A stretch of 46,659 nt of DNA. Source: Apilactobacillus apinorum (GTDB lineage Bacteria; Bacillota; Bacilli; Lactobacillales; Lactobacillaceae). Below are positions 1 through 8,776 of this stretch, piece by piece; position 1 is the first letter of the stretch, and every line of letters starts with the position of its first letter. The stretch covers positions 383,777 through 430,435 of the forward strand of contig NZ_KQ440396.1 of NCBI RefSeq assembly GCF_001281175.1. The letters run 5' to 3'. The translations under genes and the position numbers were made by a program. Under the pieces are notes generated by a model. The model did not search any database. It was not told where the DNA came from and was given only the letters and a program-made list of their open reading frames with translations.

Positions 1-226
1 TTTTTAATAATATCAAATTATCAACACACTGTCAATAACTTTTTAAATTATTTTTTGTCATAACCTTTGCAACAACAACGGTTGCAGCTGATTAACAACA
101 ATAAATATTATGCCATCTTCACGACTCAAAGTCAACATGTTTTTTTATTTGTTTTCAGAAAAAATCTTTTCTCTTAAACAGCAATATATATCTTATCAAA
201 ATTAATTATCCTCGTCAATGCAAAAT
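1..226. other. AT-rich intergenic stretch at window edge, no gene seen
   Basis: I find no open frame with a ribosome site and no RNA gene here. The stretch is very AT-rich and lies beyond the end of the ltaS operon. A short GCAAC/GTTGC inverted pair occurs near position 70 but has no T-tract, so I do not call it a terminator. The neighbouring gene lies outside the window. Confidence 0.5.
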
Positions 227-257
227 AAAAAGGATGACTTTCGTCATCCTTTTTTTT
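227..257. terminator. Terminator of the LTA operon
   Basis: AAGGATGAC and GTCATCCTT form a perfect 9-bp stem with a 4-base loop, flanked by A and T runs, so it can work in both directions. It overlaps the last base pairs of ltaS and ends the minus-strand operon that begins at about 5620. Confidence 0.85.
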
Positions 258-2316
258 ATTTTAGTTCAGGAGCATCAGTTTTATAAAGATTTAAAGTATC
301 TTTCTTATGCAATTTGTTTAATAAGTCGGTCTTTTTCTTCTTGTCCATTTCTTTTAGAAGTTTCATACCGTCTGCATATTTGTAACTGTATTCCTTCTTA
401 TTAACTTTTGTAAATCCTTTTGGTGTGTAGAATCTTAATAGATCACCAAGTACTACTTTGTCAGATAATGATAATTCTGTAGTAACGTGGTTTTGCATCT
501 TCTTAATTTGTGCTTGTTGTTTTGCGTTTGGTGTAATTACAGCACCTGTCTTGGTATTGTATACAGTTCCACTAACAACAGTGTATTTTGGAGATACAAA
601 GTCCCCATTTCTAAATGCAACTATTTGATTACGTTTCTTAGATAACAAGTCGTTACCAAATTGAACAGTATTATCATCTTTCACACCTAATAAGTGTAGA
701 AGAGTTGGTAATACGTCAATTTCTCCACCATAAGTATGATTAATTCCACCCTTTAGTCCTTGCATATGGATCATGAACGGAACCTTTTGGAATTGTGCTA
801 AATCATAACTAGTAATGGTTTGTTTGTGTAGTAATTGCGCAATTGCTGGACGGTGGTTGTTTGAAATACCATAGTGATCACCATAAAGCACAATCATACT
901 ATTCTTAATTAGACCAGTCTTAGTTAGGTAATTTAAGAATTCACCAAAGGCTTGGTCTAAGTAATGAGCTGTTTGTACGTATGGATCAACTGTGTTATCT
1001 CCAGTCTTAGTTGCTGGGAATGAAACATTTTGTTTATCCAATTCGTATGGGTAATGGTTAGTTAAAGTAATTAGTTTTGCATAGAATGGTTGTGGTAATT
1101 GTTGGATGTACTTAGCAGCATCCTTAAAGAAAATCTTATCCTTCAAACCATAACCAACACTGTATGATGGTTTTTCAGTGTAGTAGTTTGAATCAAAGAA
1201 GTATTGGTATCCCCATGACTTGTATGCATTATCTCTATTCCAGAAACTTGGAACATCCCCATGGAATGCAGCTGTACTATATCCTCTTTGAGCTAAAATA
1301 GCAGGAGCTGCTTGATAAGTGTTTTGAGTACCATAAGTAACCATTGCTGATCCTTCTGGTAAACCGAATAATGAGTTTTCTAACATCATTTCGGCATCAG
1401 ATGTCTTACCTTGTGCTACTTGGTGATAGAAATTATCAAATGAGATAGTGTTTTGGTTATGGTAGAACTTATTCAAGTTTGGAGTAACTTCCTTACCATC
1501 GACCTTATAATCAATTAAAAATTGTTGGAAACTTTCCAAATGGATAATGAAAACATTCTTTCCTTTGGCTTTTCCATAGTATTCAATGTTTGCTTTACTA
1601 CGATTCTTCTTCAAGAATGAGAAAACATCATCTAAATCAGAGGCTTTTGCCTTTGCTCTAGTTTGACTTTCTTTGTGGGTTTGATATGCATTAAATGCAG
1701 CGTATTCGTTTAATCCCAAATACTTAACAATATAGTTGTTATCAAAAGTTCTAGTTAATAAACCAGATCTATCTGCATTGGAAATACCAAATTCAGCGAA
1801 CATCAATACAAATGACAATACAGTTATTGCCAAAGCATTCTTCTTTTTAAAAGGTGTGTAATCAACCTTAATCACTTTGAATAGTAATAATAAAATCAAA
1901 ATGATGATATCAGCAAACACAAAGAAATCTAGTGGATGTAGAATTTCAGCTAAACTCTTACCCAGGTTATTTTGAACTGTTCCTGATCCTTTAATGATTC
2001 CAAATGATAGGAAGTCAGAAAATTCTCTGTAGTATAGAACGTTTGCAAAAATCCAAATAGATTCAATTAGGTCAATGATTAACATTAACCAGTATGCAAT
2101 CTTTCCTCTAAAGTATAAAGCAATCCCAAAAATTAATAGTGCAGCCGGAATTGGATTAACTACTAATAAGAATTGTTGTAATCCACCCTTTGCTCCCAAT
2201 GTAAAATCAATACGGTATGAAATATATGTTTTCAACCAGAATAAAGCAACAATTAATACAAAGAAACCAAACTTTGTATTAAAAAACTTTCTAGTATTTT
2301 TAATATGACTAGACAT
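256..2316 (-). CDS. ltaS: Lipoteichoic acid synthase LtaS
   Basis: This is a membrane sulfatase-fold enzyme that polymerises glycerol phosphate from phosphatidylglycerol onto a glycolipid anchor outside the cell, releasing diacylglycerol. The 686-residue protein has about five hydrophobic segments in residues 15-178 and then an extracellular catalytic domain. Visible active-site residues fit the family: metal ligand E261 (HLES), nucleophile T305 (QGKTSDAE), and D480-H481 (GDHYG). The ATG follows GGAGG with a 7-base gap. It is the last gene of a four-gene operon with the two glucosyltransferases that make its glycolipid anchor and a flippase-like protein, which supports an LTA role over a generic sulfatase. 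Confidence 0.95.
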   Translation of the reverse strand: MSSHIKNTRKFFNTKFGFFVLIVALFWLKTYISYRIDFTLGAKGGLQQFLLVVNPIPAALLIFGIALYFRGKIAYWLMLIIDLIESIWIFANVLYYREFSDFLSFGIIKGSGTVQNNLGKSLAEILHPLDFFVFADIIILILLLLFKVIKVDYTPFKKKNALAITVLSFVLMFAEFGISNADRSGLLTRTFDNNYIVKYLGLNEYAAFNAYQTHKESQTRAKAKASDLDDVFSFLKKNRSKANIEYYGKAKGKNVFIIHLESFQQFLIDYKVDGKEVTPNLNKFYHNQNTISFDNFYHQVAQGKTSDAEMMLENSLFGLPEGSAMVTYGTQNTYQAAPAILAQRGYSTAAFHGDVPSFWNRDNAYKSWGYQYFFDSNYYTEKPSYSVGYGLKDKIFFKDAAKYIQQLPQPFYAKLITLTNHYPYELDKQNVSFPATKTGDNTVDPYVQTAHYLDQAFGEFLNYLTKTGLIKNSMIVLYGDHYGISNNHRPAIAQLLHKQTITSYDLAQFQKVPFMIHMQGLKGGINHTYGGEIDVLPTLLHLLGVKDDNTVQFGNDLLSKKRNQIVAFRNGDFVSPKYTVVSGTVYNTKTGAVITPNAKQQAQIKKMQNHVTTELSLSDKVVLGDLLRFYTPKGFTKVNKKEYSYKYADGMKLLKEMDKKKKTDLLNKLHKKDTLNLYKTDAPELK

Positions 2317-2353
2317 TATCTATGCCTCCAAAATATGAATAAATGTTTTTATT

Positions 2354-3367
2354 TTACTTTTCAATTTTCTTAGGTCGAATGCAAAAAGCAATTACACCCA
2401 AAATCATCCCTAAGTAATAAGTTATCAAACGCCAAATAATTAACGCTAGAATTAACTTCGTATTGTTAGTGATGAAGCTTTTGAATAACGCTTCGAAACT
2501 GTATTCAGCTCCACCTGTCCCACCTGGAATGGGGAATAATGAAATAATCATAAATATCAATACATGTAAACTTACAATCATAATGATATTAACTTGATCA
2601 AATCCAAGTGCCAATATAATAAAGTATGGAATTAAGTAGTAAAACGCTAATTGGAAAAATGTAATGATGATGATTTTTAACATTAACTTCCATTGTTTAG
2701 CAATTCGAATACTTTCCATATAAAAAGTGTCAATTTTGTTATCAAGCATTGCTTTAAACGAATTGAACTTGTCATCTTTTATAAACCATCTAACTGGCTT
2801 AATAATATTATTTACTAAACTCTTAGTAAATGTATACCAATACATCACTAATAACAAGGCAATTATTACGAATAGATGGATAAAAAATCCAAACAACACT
2901 AGCCAAGCTAAGTAATGGAGCTTCTCTTCCACATATTGGAAGCCGACAATTAAACTCAAAATAAAATTAATTACGATCATTGTTTGAAAAACAACGAACT
3001 TCATTAGTAACGTTGAGCTCGCTTTTCCTGCATCCACACCGGTTTGAACCATTACATATAGTTGGCCTGGTTGACCTCCTGATGAGAACGGTGTTATCCC
3101 GTTAAAAAGTTGTTCTACCAGTGGAACTCTAATCGCATCTCGAAAGGTAAAATTATCTACCTGCGTATCAACGATTGTCTTAGTCACCACCGCTTCTAAC
3201 CCTAAATAGAGGAACATGCAACCAAGGGCTACAACAATCCACCACCAGTTAATGGTAAAGAAATCGGACACTAAAACATTAATGTTGATATCTCTTATAA
3301 AGTACCAAAAAATCAAAATGCCCACTAAAAACATCGTAATAAATGTAATTATATTTCTTTTTGACAT
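2354..3367 (-). CDS. Flippase-like integral membrane protein (LPG synthase TM-region / UPF0104 family)
   Basis: A 337-residue polytopic protein with roughly eight hydrophobic segments and the family hallmarks: an SSGGQPGQ motif near residue 97 and PIPGGTGGAE near residue 275. It corresponds to the membrane half of MprF without the lysyl-transferase domain, so it should not aminoacylate lipid itself. In MprF that half moves lysyl-phosphatidylglycerol across the membrane. Here it sits 2 bp after the second glycolipid glucosyltransferase and just before ltaS, so I infer a part in moving or organising the LTA glycolipid anchor. The ATG is served by AGAGGG, which overlaps the end of the upstream gene. 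Function is not proven for this subfamily. Confidence 0.8.
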   Translation of the reverse strand: MSKRNIITFITMFLVGILIFWYFIRDININVLVSDFFTINWWWIVVALGCMFLYLGLEAVVTKTIVDTQVDNFTFRDAIRVPLVEQLFNGITPFSSGGQPGQLYVMVQTGVDAGKASSTLLMKFVVFQTMIVINFILSLIVGFQYVEEKLHYLAWLVLFGFFIHLFVIIALLLVMYWYTFTKSLVNNIIKPVRWFIKDDKFNSFKAMLDNKIDTFYMESIRIAKQWKLMLKIIIITFFQLAFYYLIPYFIILALGFDQVNIIMIVSLHVLIFMIISLFPIPGGTGGAEYSFEALFKSFITNNTKLILALIIWRLITYYLGMILGVIAFCIRPKKIEK

Positions 3368-3369
3368 TA

Positions 3370-4392
3370 CTAACCCTCTTTTGCTTGTTTTTGATAAAAC
3401 TCATACCAAATTGAAGCGAGATGTTCTTCTGAGTAATAATCAGAAGCCGCCAATGATTTCTTTGATAGTTCAGCTAATTCTGCTGGATTATCAATCAATC
3501 GATGTAAACTAGCATTCATTTCATCATAAGTACTGAACGGTTCATAATATCCACTGATAATTTCTTTATATAGATCCAAGCTTCTTAACATTACGGGTGT
3601 CCCACAAGAAAATGACTCTAGGACAGACATTGGAAATAGTTCGTTGAAGGATGGTAGCAAGAATAAATCAGCTACGTTGTAGTACTTAACTAATTTATCT
3701 CGATCTACGATTCCAGGAAATTGAAGATTCTTAGGCGGATTGTCCACTAATAACTTCAAATTTTTGTATCCATCAGTAATTTTACCGAAAGAAAATCCTC
3801 CTGCCCAAATGAATTCAACGTTAGGATTATCTTCAGCTAACTTAGCAAAATCTAAGATTCCTTTTCTGGTTTGGACTTGACCAGTCCCAACAACGACAAA
3901 TTTGTCTTGATTGATTCCTAATTCATTTCTGGCTTGAACTTTTTCTTCATCCGTTAAAGGATAAAATTCTTTTTTACTAACGAAGTTTGGAATATATGTG
4001 ATTTTTTCCTTTTTAATTCCATAAGCTTCTAACTTTGGAATGAAGGTCGGGTTTACCACTACAATATGCTCCATTCGCTTATAAAAAGCAATCACATATT
4101 TGTAAAAAATCCATTTAATTGGTTTTGGTAAATCTAAACTACCTTCTAGTGTTTCAGGCAAGAAATGTACATATCCAATTCTTCTTCCACGTTTCTTTAA
4201 GAAAGTTGAGAAATAATATCTCAAGTTAATGGTGTGATAATGAGTGATTTCGGCAGACTTAGGGTCATTTATGACAATATCAAAGTCATCAGGGAAATGT
4301 TTCTTTAGCATCTTAACTAGTTCTAAATAAGCACTCCCTACTCCTTGTCCTTTCACCTTATCCGCGGTTGAAAACATATCTATTTTTATCAT
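3370..4392 (-). CDS. Second glycolipid glycosyltransferase of the LTA anchor (LafB/BgsA/CpoA type)
   Basis: A 340-residue GT4-family, GT-B fold glycosyltransferase without signal peptide. The C-terminal nucleotide-sugar domain carries the E-x7-E motif in NELFPMSVLE, and GTGQVQTRKG marks the domain junction. Enzymes of this type add the second sugar to monoglucosyl-diacylglycerol, giving the diglycosyl lipid that anchors LTA. It follows the first-step enzyme by 8 bp with GGAGG before its ATG. Whether glucose or galactose is transferred cannot be read from sequence. The assignment rests on operon order and family resemblance. Confidence 0.8.
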   Translation of the reverse strand: MIKIDMFSTADKVKGQGVGSAYLELVKMLKKHFPDDFDIVINDPKSAEITHYHTINLRYYFSTFLKKRGRRIGYVHFLPETLEGSLDLPKPIKWIFYKYVIAFYKRMEHIVVVNPTFIPKLEAYGIKKEKITYIPNFVSKKEFYPLTDEEKVQARNELGINQDKFVVVGTGQVQTRKGILDFAKLAEDNPNVEFIWAGGFSFGKITDGYKNLKLLVDNPPKNLQFPGIVDRDKLVKYYNVADLFLLPSFNELFPMSVLESFSCGTPVMLRSLDLYKEIISGYYEPFSTYDEMNASLHRLIDNPAELAELSKKSLAASDYYSEEHLASIWYEFYQKQAKEG

Positions 4393-4400
4393 AAATCCTC

Positions 4401-5588
4401 CTACTCACTTACTTCGTCATCATCTCTGATTTCTTTGTTGTAATCTAGTTGGGCACATCTATAAAAATCCACAATTCTATTAGCAAAATTCTCTGATGAA
4501 ATTTCGTGTAACTTGTTTGATCTTAATTCCATATCTTCTTGAGTATCATTTTGTTGAGTTGCATTTAAATACTCTAAAACTTTTTCAATATATCCCTCTG
4601 GAGTACTAAACGTCATCCCTAATGATTTATTATCTAATAATTCTTCAGTATATGGACTGGATGATACTACTACTTTCACTCCAGCAGCCATTGCCTCAAT
4701 ATATGTTAGACCTTGTGATTCCGAATTAGATGTTGATACAAATATATCAGCTGAGTGATAGTATTTATAAACTTCATCATTATTAATTTCTCCAACGAAA
4801 TGCACGTTGTCATTTAAATTCATATCATTAGTTTGTTGCTTTAAGTCATCCTTAGCTGGTCCGTCACCGACAATCACTAAATGAGTGTTAGGTTGATCTT
4901 TCAGGATGTCCGGCATTGAATTAATCAATTCCTTGATATTCTTTTCATAAGCTAATCGACTAACTGACAGCAAAATTTTAGCATCTGAACTAACACCTAA
5001 GTCAGTTCTTAAATCAAAATCACTGTCGGTATTAAATTTACCAATGTTAATTCCAGTCGGAATAATTCTAATTGGACTCTTTACACCATATCTAACTAAT
5101 GTATCTAAAACCTTAGTACTTGGTGCGACCACTCCAGACATGTTATGGCAAAAGGCCAAGGTTGCGTCCTTAACGTGAATCGGTCTCAAAATTTTTCCTT
5201 TAGCAACATAATGTAAATAATCCTCATACATTGTGTGGTATGTATGAACACATGGGATTCTTAAAAATTTGGCAACCACCTTACCAATAATCCCCATTGA
5301 AAATTCTGTTTGAGTATGAATAATATCTAAGTTTAATTTTTTAGCAATTTGGTACGCTTGAATCATACCTCTAACTGCGATTCTACGATCTGTAAAAGAG
5401 ATGAATGGAATGCTGGAAAATCTAAAAATATTCTTTTCACACGCTGATTTATCAACATGCGGATCAGTTGTGGTAAAGATGTACACTTGATGTCCATCTT
5501 TTTCTAATTGGTCTTTTAATGTCTTAATTGAAGTTGCGACTCCACTAACCTGTGGAAAGTAAGTATCCGTAAAGATTCCAATATTCAA
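4401..5588 (-). CDS. 1,2-diacylglycerol 3-glucosyltransferase (first step of LTA glycolipid anchor; LafA/BgsB type)
   Basis: A 395-residue GT4 enzyme with the N-terminal GIFTDTYFPQVSGVATS motif typical of diacylglycerol glucosyltransferases (alMGS group) and an E-x7-E motif (ESQGLTYIE). It transfers glucose from UDP-glucose to diacylglycerol on the inner membrane face. The start is TTG, chosen because GGAGG lies 8 bases upstream and the conserved N-terminus begins at once. It is the first gene of the operon and has a near-consensus promoter at 5625-5653. The last roughly 45 residues are acidic and probably peripheral. Confidence 0.88.
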   Translation of the reverse strand: MNIGIFTDTYFPQVSGVATSIKTLKDQLEKDGHQVYIFTTTDPHVDKSACEKNIFRFSSIPFISFTDRRIAVRGMIQAYQIAKKLNLDIIHTQTEFSMGIIGKVVAKFLRIPCVHTYHTMYEDYLHYVAKGKILRPIHVKDATLAFCHNMSGVVAPSTKVLDTLVRYGVKSPIRIIPTGINIGKFNTDSDFDLRTDLGVSSDAKILLSVSRLAYEKNIKELINSMPDILKDQPNTHLVIVGDGPAKDDLKQQTNDMNLNDNVHFVGEINNDEVYKYYHSADIFVSTSNSESQGLTYIEAMAAGVKVVVSSSPYTEELLDNKSLGMTFSTPEGYIEKVLEYLNATQQNDTQEDMELRSNKLHEISSENFANRIVDFYRCAQLDYNKEIRDDDEVSE

Positions 5589-5624
5589 ATTTACACCTCC
5601 TAATTTTCTTCATAGTTATTTGTA

Positions 5625-5653
5625 ATTATATTTGTTTGTCGCCGCCTTTGCAA
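5625..5653 (-). promoter_or_regulatory. Promoter of the LTA operon
   Basis: On the minus strand TTGCAA (5648-5653) and TATAAT (5625-5630) are separated by 17 bp, a near-consensus vegetative promoter. Transcription should start near 5618 and run through both glycosyltransferases, the flippase-like gene and ltaS to the terminator at 227-257. Confidence 0.75.
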
Positions 5654-5676
5654 ATTTTGCCAAGGATTATGATAAT

Positions 5677-5774
5677 AAAAAAAGCCAGAATCTAATTACG
5701 TTCTAGTTGTATTCATATGGGATCAATAGTGAAAAATGAACCATTATGACAACTAAACATAAAATAATTCTGAC
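5677..5774 (-). terminator. Large structured terminator after ptsH
   Basis: Read on the minus strand, GTCAGAAT at 5767-5774 pairs with ATTCTGGC at 5684-5691 (one G-T), TAGTTGT pairs with ACAACTA further in, and CATAATGG pairs with CCATATG with a bulge around a loop of about 19 bases. Seven T residues follow directly (5677-5683). The whole stem spans about 90 bases, several times longer than the other terminators in this window. It ends ptsH transcription before any downstream gene. Confidence 0.6.
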
Positions 5775-5805
5775 TCATTATTTAACAAAATTAACTTGTT
5801 GATGA

Positions 5806-6072
5806 TTATTCAGTTAATCCTTCATCGTTAAATGATTTTGCAACAGCTTCGATTGCTTCTTTTTCGTCTGGGCCTTCAGCAATTACAGTTACTTCAGCAT
5901 TTTGACCAACACCTAGTGACATTACACCCATGATTGATTTTAAATCAACAGTGTTGCCTAAGTATTCTAATTTCAATTCTGATTTGAACTTAGTAGCAGT
6001 TTGTACTAGTAGTGTAGCTGGACGTGCATGAATTCCTGTTTCAGAAATAACTTTAAATTGACGTTTTTCCAT
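5806..6072 (-). CDS. ptsH: Phosphocarrier protein HPr
   Basis: An 88-residue HPr. His15 in GIHARPAT is the site phosphorylated by enzyme I, and Ser46 in [12 protein letters not shown] is the site for HPr kinase, which makes the CcpA co-repressor. Length and motifs are standard. GGAGATC lies 8-10 bases before the ATG. In most Firmicutes ptsI follows at once; here a terminator and the LTA operon follow instead. HPr may thus act mainly through Ser46 in carbon catabolite control, which fits the cre sites at the gluconate genes. Whether ptsI exists elsewhere cannot be told from this window. Confidence 0.96.
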   Translation of the reverse strand: MEKRQFKVISETGIHARPATLLVQTATKFKSELKLEYLGNTVDLKSIMGVMSLGVGQNAEVTVIAEGPDEKEAIEAVAKSFNDEGLTE

Positions 6073-6105
6073 TTCGAAGATCTCCTTTTTTCTTATACTA
6101 ATTTT

Positions 6106-6134
6106 AGAATATCAATTAATATGATAAAATACAA
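6106..6134 (-). promoter_or_regulatory. Probable ptsH promoter
   Basis: On the minus strand TTGTAT (6129-6134) and TATTCT (6106-6111) are spaced 17 bp. They lie between the stop of the small upstream gene and ptsH. Match to consensus is moderate, and read-through from the small gene is also possible because no terminator separates them. Confidence 0.45.
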
Positions 6135-6139
6135 CATTT

Positions 6140-6343
6140 TTAACTATTAGTCTTTTCATCAGAGAGGTAGGTATAGATGACTTTACCATTTTGTTCTGCC
6201 CTACCGGTGATTCGTTTTCTGGTTTCAAAATTCATGTATGCAACTTGAAATTCAGCAAACTCCTCTGGTGTAATTACTAATTCTTCTATTTTGTTATCTT
6301 TTAGGTCATTTAATAACTCAGTATAGTTCTTATCTGCGATAAT
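6140..6343 (-). CDS. Small unrecognised protein with apparent AUU/AUC start, upstream of ptsH
   Basis: A frame of 67 codons runs to TAA at 6140-6142 and reads like a real protein: acidic, with a VITPEEFAEF stretch and a basic-aromatic end around RKRITGRAEQNGKVIYTYL. No ATG, GTG or TTG can start it, because an in-frame stop lies just upstream. An AGAGGG ribosome site at about 6350-6355 precedes ATT (6344-6346), ATT (6341-6343) and ATC (6338-6340), so initiation at one of these is the simplest reading; I chose the middle one. A TATAAT box at 6366-6371 gives it a very short leader. I do not recognise the family. A start-region frameshift is the alternative. Confidence 0.6.
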   Translation of the reverse strand: MIADKNYTELLNDLKDNKIEELVITPEEFAEFQVAYMNFETRKRITGRAEQNGKVIYTYLSDEKTNS

Positions 6344-6365
6344 AATATTCCCTCTTTCAATATAT

Positions 6366-6371
6366 ATTATA
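6366..6371 (-). promoter_or_regulatory. -10 box of the small gene before ptsH
   Basis: A perfect TATAAT on the minus strand sits about 10-12 bases before the AGAGGG ribosome site, so the leader would be only a few bases. The -35 region at 17 bp is poor. Confidence 0.5.
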
Positions 6372-6431
6372 AACGATTAGGACTAATTTAAACATATAAA
6401 ATGAACATTTTATTATAAAAAAGCAAATCTC

Positions 6432-6459
6432 TTGCAGAAACATTTTTATGCGTTATAAT
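6432..6459 (+). promoter_or_regulatory. clpE promoter
   Basis: TTGCAG (6432-6437) and TATAAT (6454-6459) are spaced 16 bp. The CtsR box lies just downstream, over the expected transcription start, which suits repression by blocking RNA polymerase. Confidence 0.75.
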
Positions 6460-6472
6460 ATTTTCTACAAAT

Positions 6473-6489
6473 GGTCAATAAAGGTCAAA
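6473..6489 (+). promoter_or_regulatory. CtsR operator
   Basis: GGTCAAT-AAA-GGTCAAA is a direct heptamer repeat matching the CtsR heat-shock repressor site (GGTCAAA spaced by 3), with one mismatch in the first half. It lies 14 bp after the -10 box of clpE and is the expected class III stress control for this gene. Confidence 0.85.
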
Positions 6490-6522
6490 ACCATTTAGTT
6501 GTTTTCAGAAAGGAGCAGTCAT

Positions 6523-8682
6523 ATGAAGTGTGAAAACTGCCATCAAAATGAGGCAACCATTCATTTACTCGTTAATATTAATAATGAGAAAAGACATATC
6601 GATATTTGTCAGGACTGTTACCGTCAATTAAGCAAACAATCCGATCAATATCGTAATAATGGAGGTGTTGATATGATGCAAGATCCATTTGGATTTGGAA
6701 ATTTAGATGATTTATTTAACGCAATGAATCAAAGTAACCAAAATAACCTTCGCAATCGTGCTACCAATAAGCAAAATAATCAAAATCAAAACTCTGTGTT
6801 AGCAAAATATGGATATGATTTAACAGACTTAGCTCGTCAAAATAAAATCGATCCTGTGATTGGTCGTGATAAAGAAATTGATCGAGTAATCGAAATTCTA
6901 AACCGTCGTACCAAGAACAACCCCGTTTTAATTGGGGAAGCTGGTGTGGGTAAGACTGCTGTTGTTGAAGGTTTAGCCCTTAAAATCGCCAACGGTGATG
7001 TCCCAGATAAGTTAAAAAACAAGCGTGTGATTCGATTAGACGTTGTTTCAATTGTGCAAGGTACATCAATGCGTGGTCAATTCGAACAACGCATGCAAGA
7101 ACTAATCGATGAAGTTCAAGCAGACCAAAACATCATTTTATTCATTGATGAAATTCATGAAATTATGGGTGCTGGTAACGCTGATGGTGGTATGGATGCC
7201 GGTAATGTTTTAAAGCCTGCTCTAGCAAGAGGTAGTTTCCAATTAGTGGGTGCTACTACCTTAAACGAGTATAGAAATATTGAAAAAGATTCTGCTTTAG
7301 CACGTCGTTTCCAAACTGTTTCAGTCAAGGAACCAAGCGTTGAAGCTGCCATCGATATCTTAAATGGAATTAAGGAACGCTATGAAAAGTATCATCGTGT
7401 AAAGTACAGCGATGACGCAATTAAATCAGCCGTTACTTTGTCAAATCGATACATTCAAGATCGTTTCCTACCGGACAAAGCCATTGATTTAATTGACGAA
7501 GCTGGCTCTAAACTAAACATCAAATCAGATGTGACTTCACCAGAAGAAATCAAAAACACAATTAATGCTTGCGAAAAAGAAAAGCAAGATGCATTATCCA
7601 AGGAAGATTATGAAAAAGCCGCTTTCTATCGTGACAAGATTGAAAGACTTAACCATAAATTGGCTAACATCGAAACTGTTGATGTCCCAACAATCACCAC
7701 TAAAAACATTCAACAAATTATTGAATCAATTACCAACATTCCAGTTGGTCAACTAGAGCAACAAGAACAAGATAACTTAAAGGACCTAGATCGTACCCTA
7801 GCAGGTAGTGTCATTGGTCAAAATGAAGCAATTGAAAAAGTTGCCAAAGCTATCAAGAGAAACCGTATTGGTTTTAATGGAACTGGTCGTCCAATTGGCT
7901 CATTCTTATTTGTAGGGACTACCGGAATTGGTAAGACTGAATTAGCCAAACAATTAGCTCAACAATTATTTGGTTCTAAGGATGCAATGATTAGATTTGA
8001 TATGTCTGAATATCGTGAACCTCATTCAATTTCAAAACTAATCGGTTCACCTCCTGGATATGTTGGATACGATGAAGCAGGTCAACTAACTGAACAAGTT
8101 CGTCGTAATCCATACAGTTTACTTTTATTTGATGAAGTTGAAAAAGCCCATCCAGACGTACTTCACGCCTTTTTACAAATCTTAGATGATGGTAGATTGA
8201 CTGATTCTAAAGGTCGCACCGTTTCATTTAAAGATACTGTGATTATTATGACAAGTAATGCTGGAACTGGTGATTCCACAGCAAGTGTTGGATTTGGTGC
8301 AGAATCAAACAGCAAAACCCATTCCGTCATTGATAAATTAGGTAATTACTTCAAACCAGAATTCTTGAATCGTTTTGACGATATTATCGAATTTAACCAA
8401 CTATCTAAGGCTAATTTAAAACAAATTCTAGATCTAATGATTAGCAACGTTAACAATATGTTGGCTTCTCAAGGATTCAAGATTGACGTTTCAGCTGCTG
8501 CTAAAGATGAGTTAGTTGAATTAGGATATAACCCTGCTATGGGAGCCCGTCCTCTTCGTCGTGTAATCCAAGAACAAATTGAAGATAAAGTTGCGGATTA
8601 TTACCTAAGTAATCCAACCAACCGACAACTATTGATTGATGTTAATGAAGATAAAAACATTTACGTTAATGCTCAATCATAA
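6523..8682 (+). CDS. clpE: ATP-dependent Clp protease ATPase subunit ClpE
   Basis: A 719-residue AAA+ unfoldase that feeds damaged proteins to ClpP. Domains in order: N-terminal zinc finger with Cys3, Cys6, Cys29 and Cys32; a Q/N-rich linker (about 68-90); AAA1 with Walker A at 138-145 and Walker B ending D209-E210; a UVR coiled segment at about 345-380; AAA2 with Walker A at 465-472 and Walker B near 532-536. The zinc finger and short UVR linker separate it from ClpC and ClpB. An upstream in-frame ATG at 6499 exists, but AAAGGAG seven bases before 6523 and the conserved zinc-finger start favour 6523. Controlled by the CtsR box at 6473-6489. Confidence 0.95.
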   Translation: MKCENCHQNEATIHLLVNINNEKRHIDICQDCYRQLSKQSDQYRNNGGVDMMQDPFGFGNLDDLFNAMNQSNQNNLRNRATNKQNNQNQNSVLAKYGYDLTDLARQNKIDPVIGRDKEIDRVIEILNRRTKNNPVLIGEAGVGKTAVVEGLALKIANGDVPDKLKNKRVIRLDVVSIVQGTSMRGQFEQRMQELIDEVQADQNIILFIDEIHEIMGAGNADGGMDAGNVLKPALARGSFQLVGATTLNEYRNIEKDSALARRFQTVSVKEPSVEAAIDILNGIKERYEKYHRVKYSDDAIKSAVTLSNRYIQDRFLPDKAIDLIDEAGSKLNIKSDVTSPEEIKNTINACEKEKQDALSKEDYEKAAFYRDKIERLNHKLANIETVDVPTITTKNIQQIIESITNIPVGQLEQQEQDNLKDLDRTLAGSVIGQNEAIEKVAKAIKRNRIGFNGTGRPIGSFLFVGTTGIGKTELAKQLAQQLFGSKDAMIRFDMSEYREPHSISKLIGSPPGYVGYDEAGQLTEQVRRNPYSLLLFDEVEKAHPDVLHAFLQILDDGRLTDSKGRTVSFKDTVIIMTSNAGTGDSTASVGFGAESNSKTHSVIDKLGNYFKPEFLNRFDDIIEFNQLSKANLKQILDLMISNVNNMLASQGFKIDVSAAAKDELVELGYNPAMGARPLRRVIQEQIEDKVADYYLSNPTNRQLLIDVNEDKNIYVNAQS

Positions 8683-8684
8683 TC

Positions 8685-8724
8685 AAAAACCGCTAAGATT
8701 CTTCTATTCTTAGCGGTTTTTTTA
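8685..8724 (+). terminator. clpE terminator
   Basis: AAAACCGCTAAGA pairs with TCTTAGCGGTTTT around a short loop and is followed by a T run. It begins within a few bases of the clpE stop codon. Confidence 0.9.
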
Positions 8725-8776
8725 TATTTTAAATTCGAATTATGTTAATATAGTTTATATGAAAGGAGGAATCAGT

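Noticed and set aside
1-226. Short GCAAC/GTTGC inverted repeat near position 70
   Set aside because: No T-tract follows and the stem is only 5 bp; it could easily occur by chance in AT-rich DNA.
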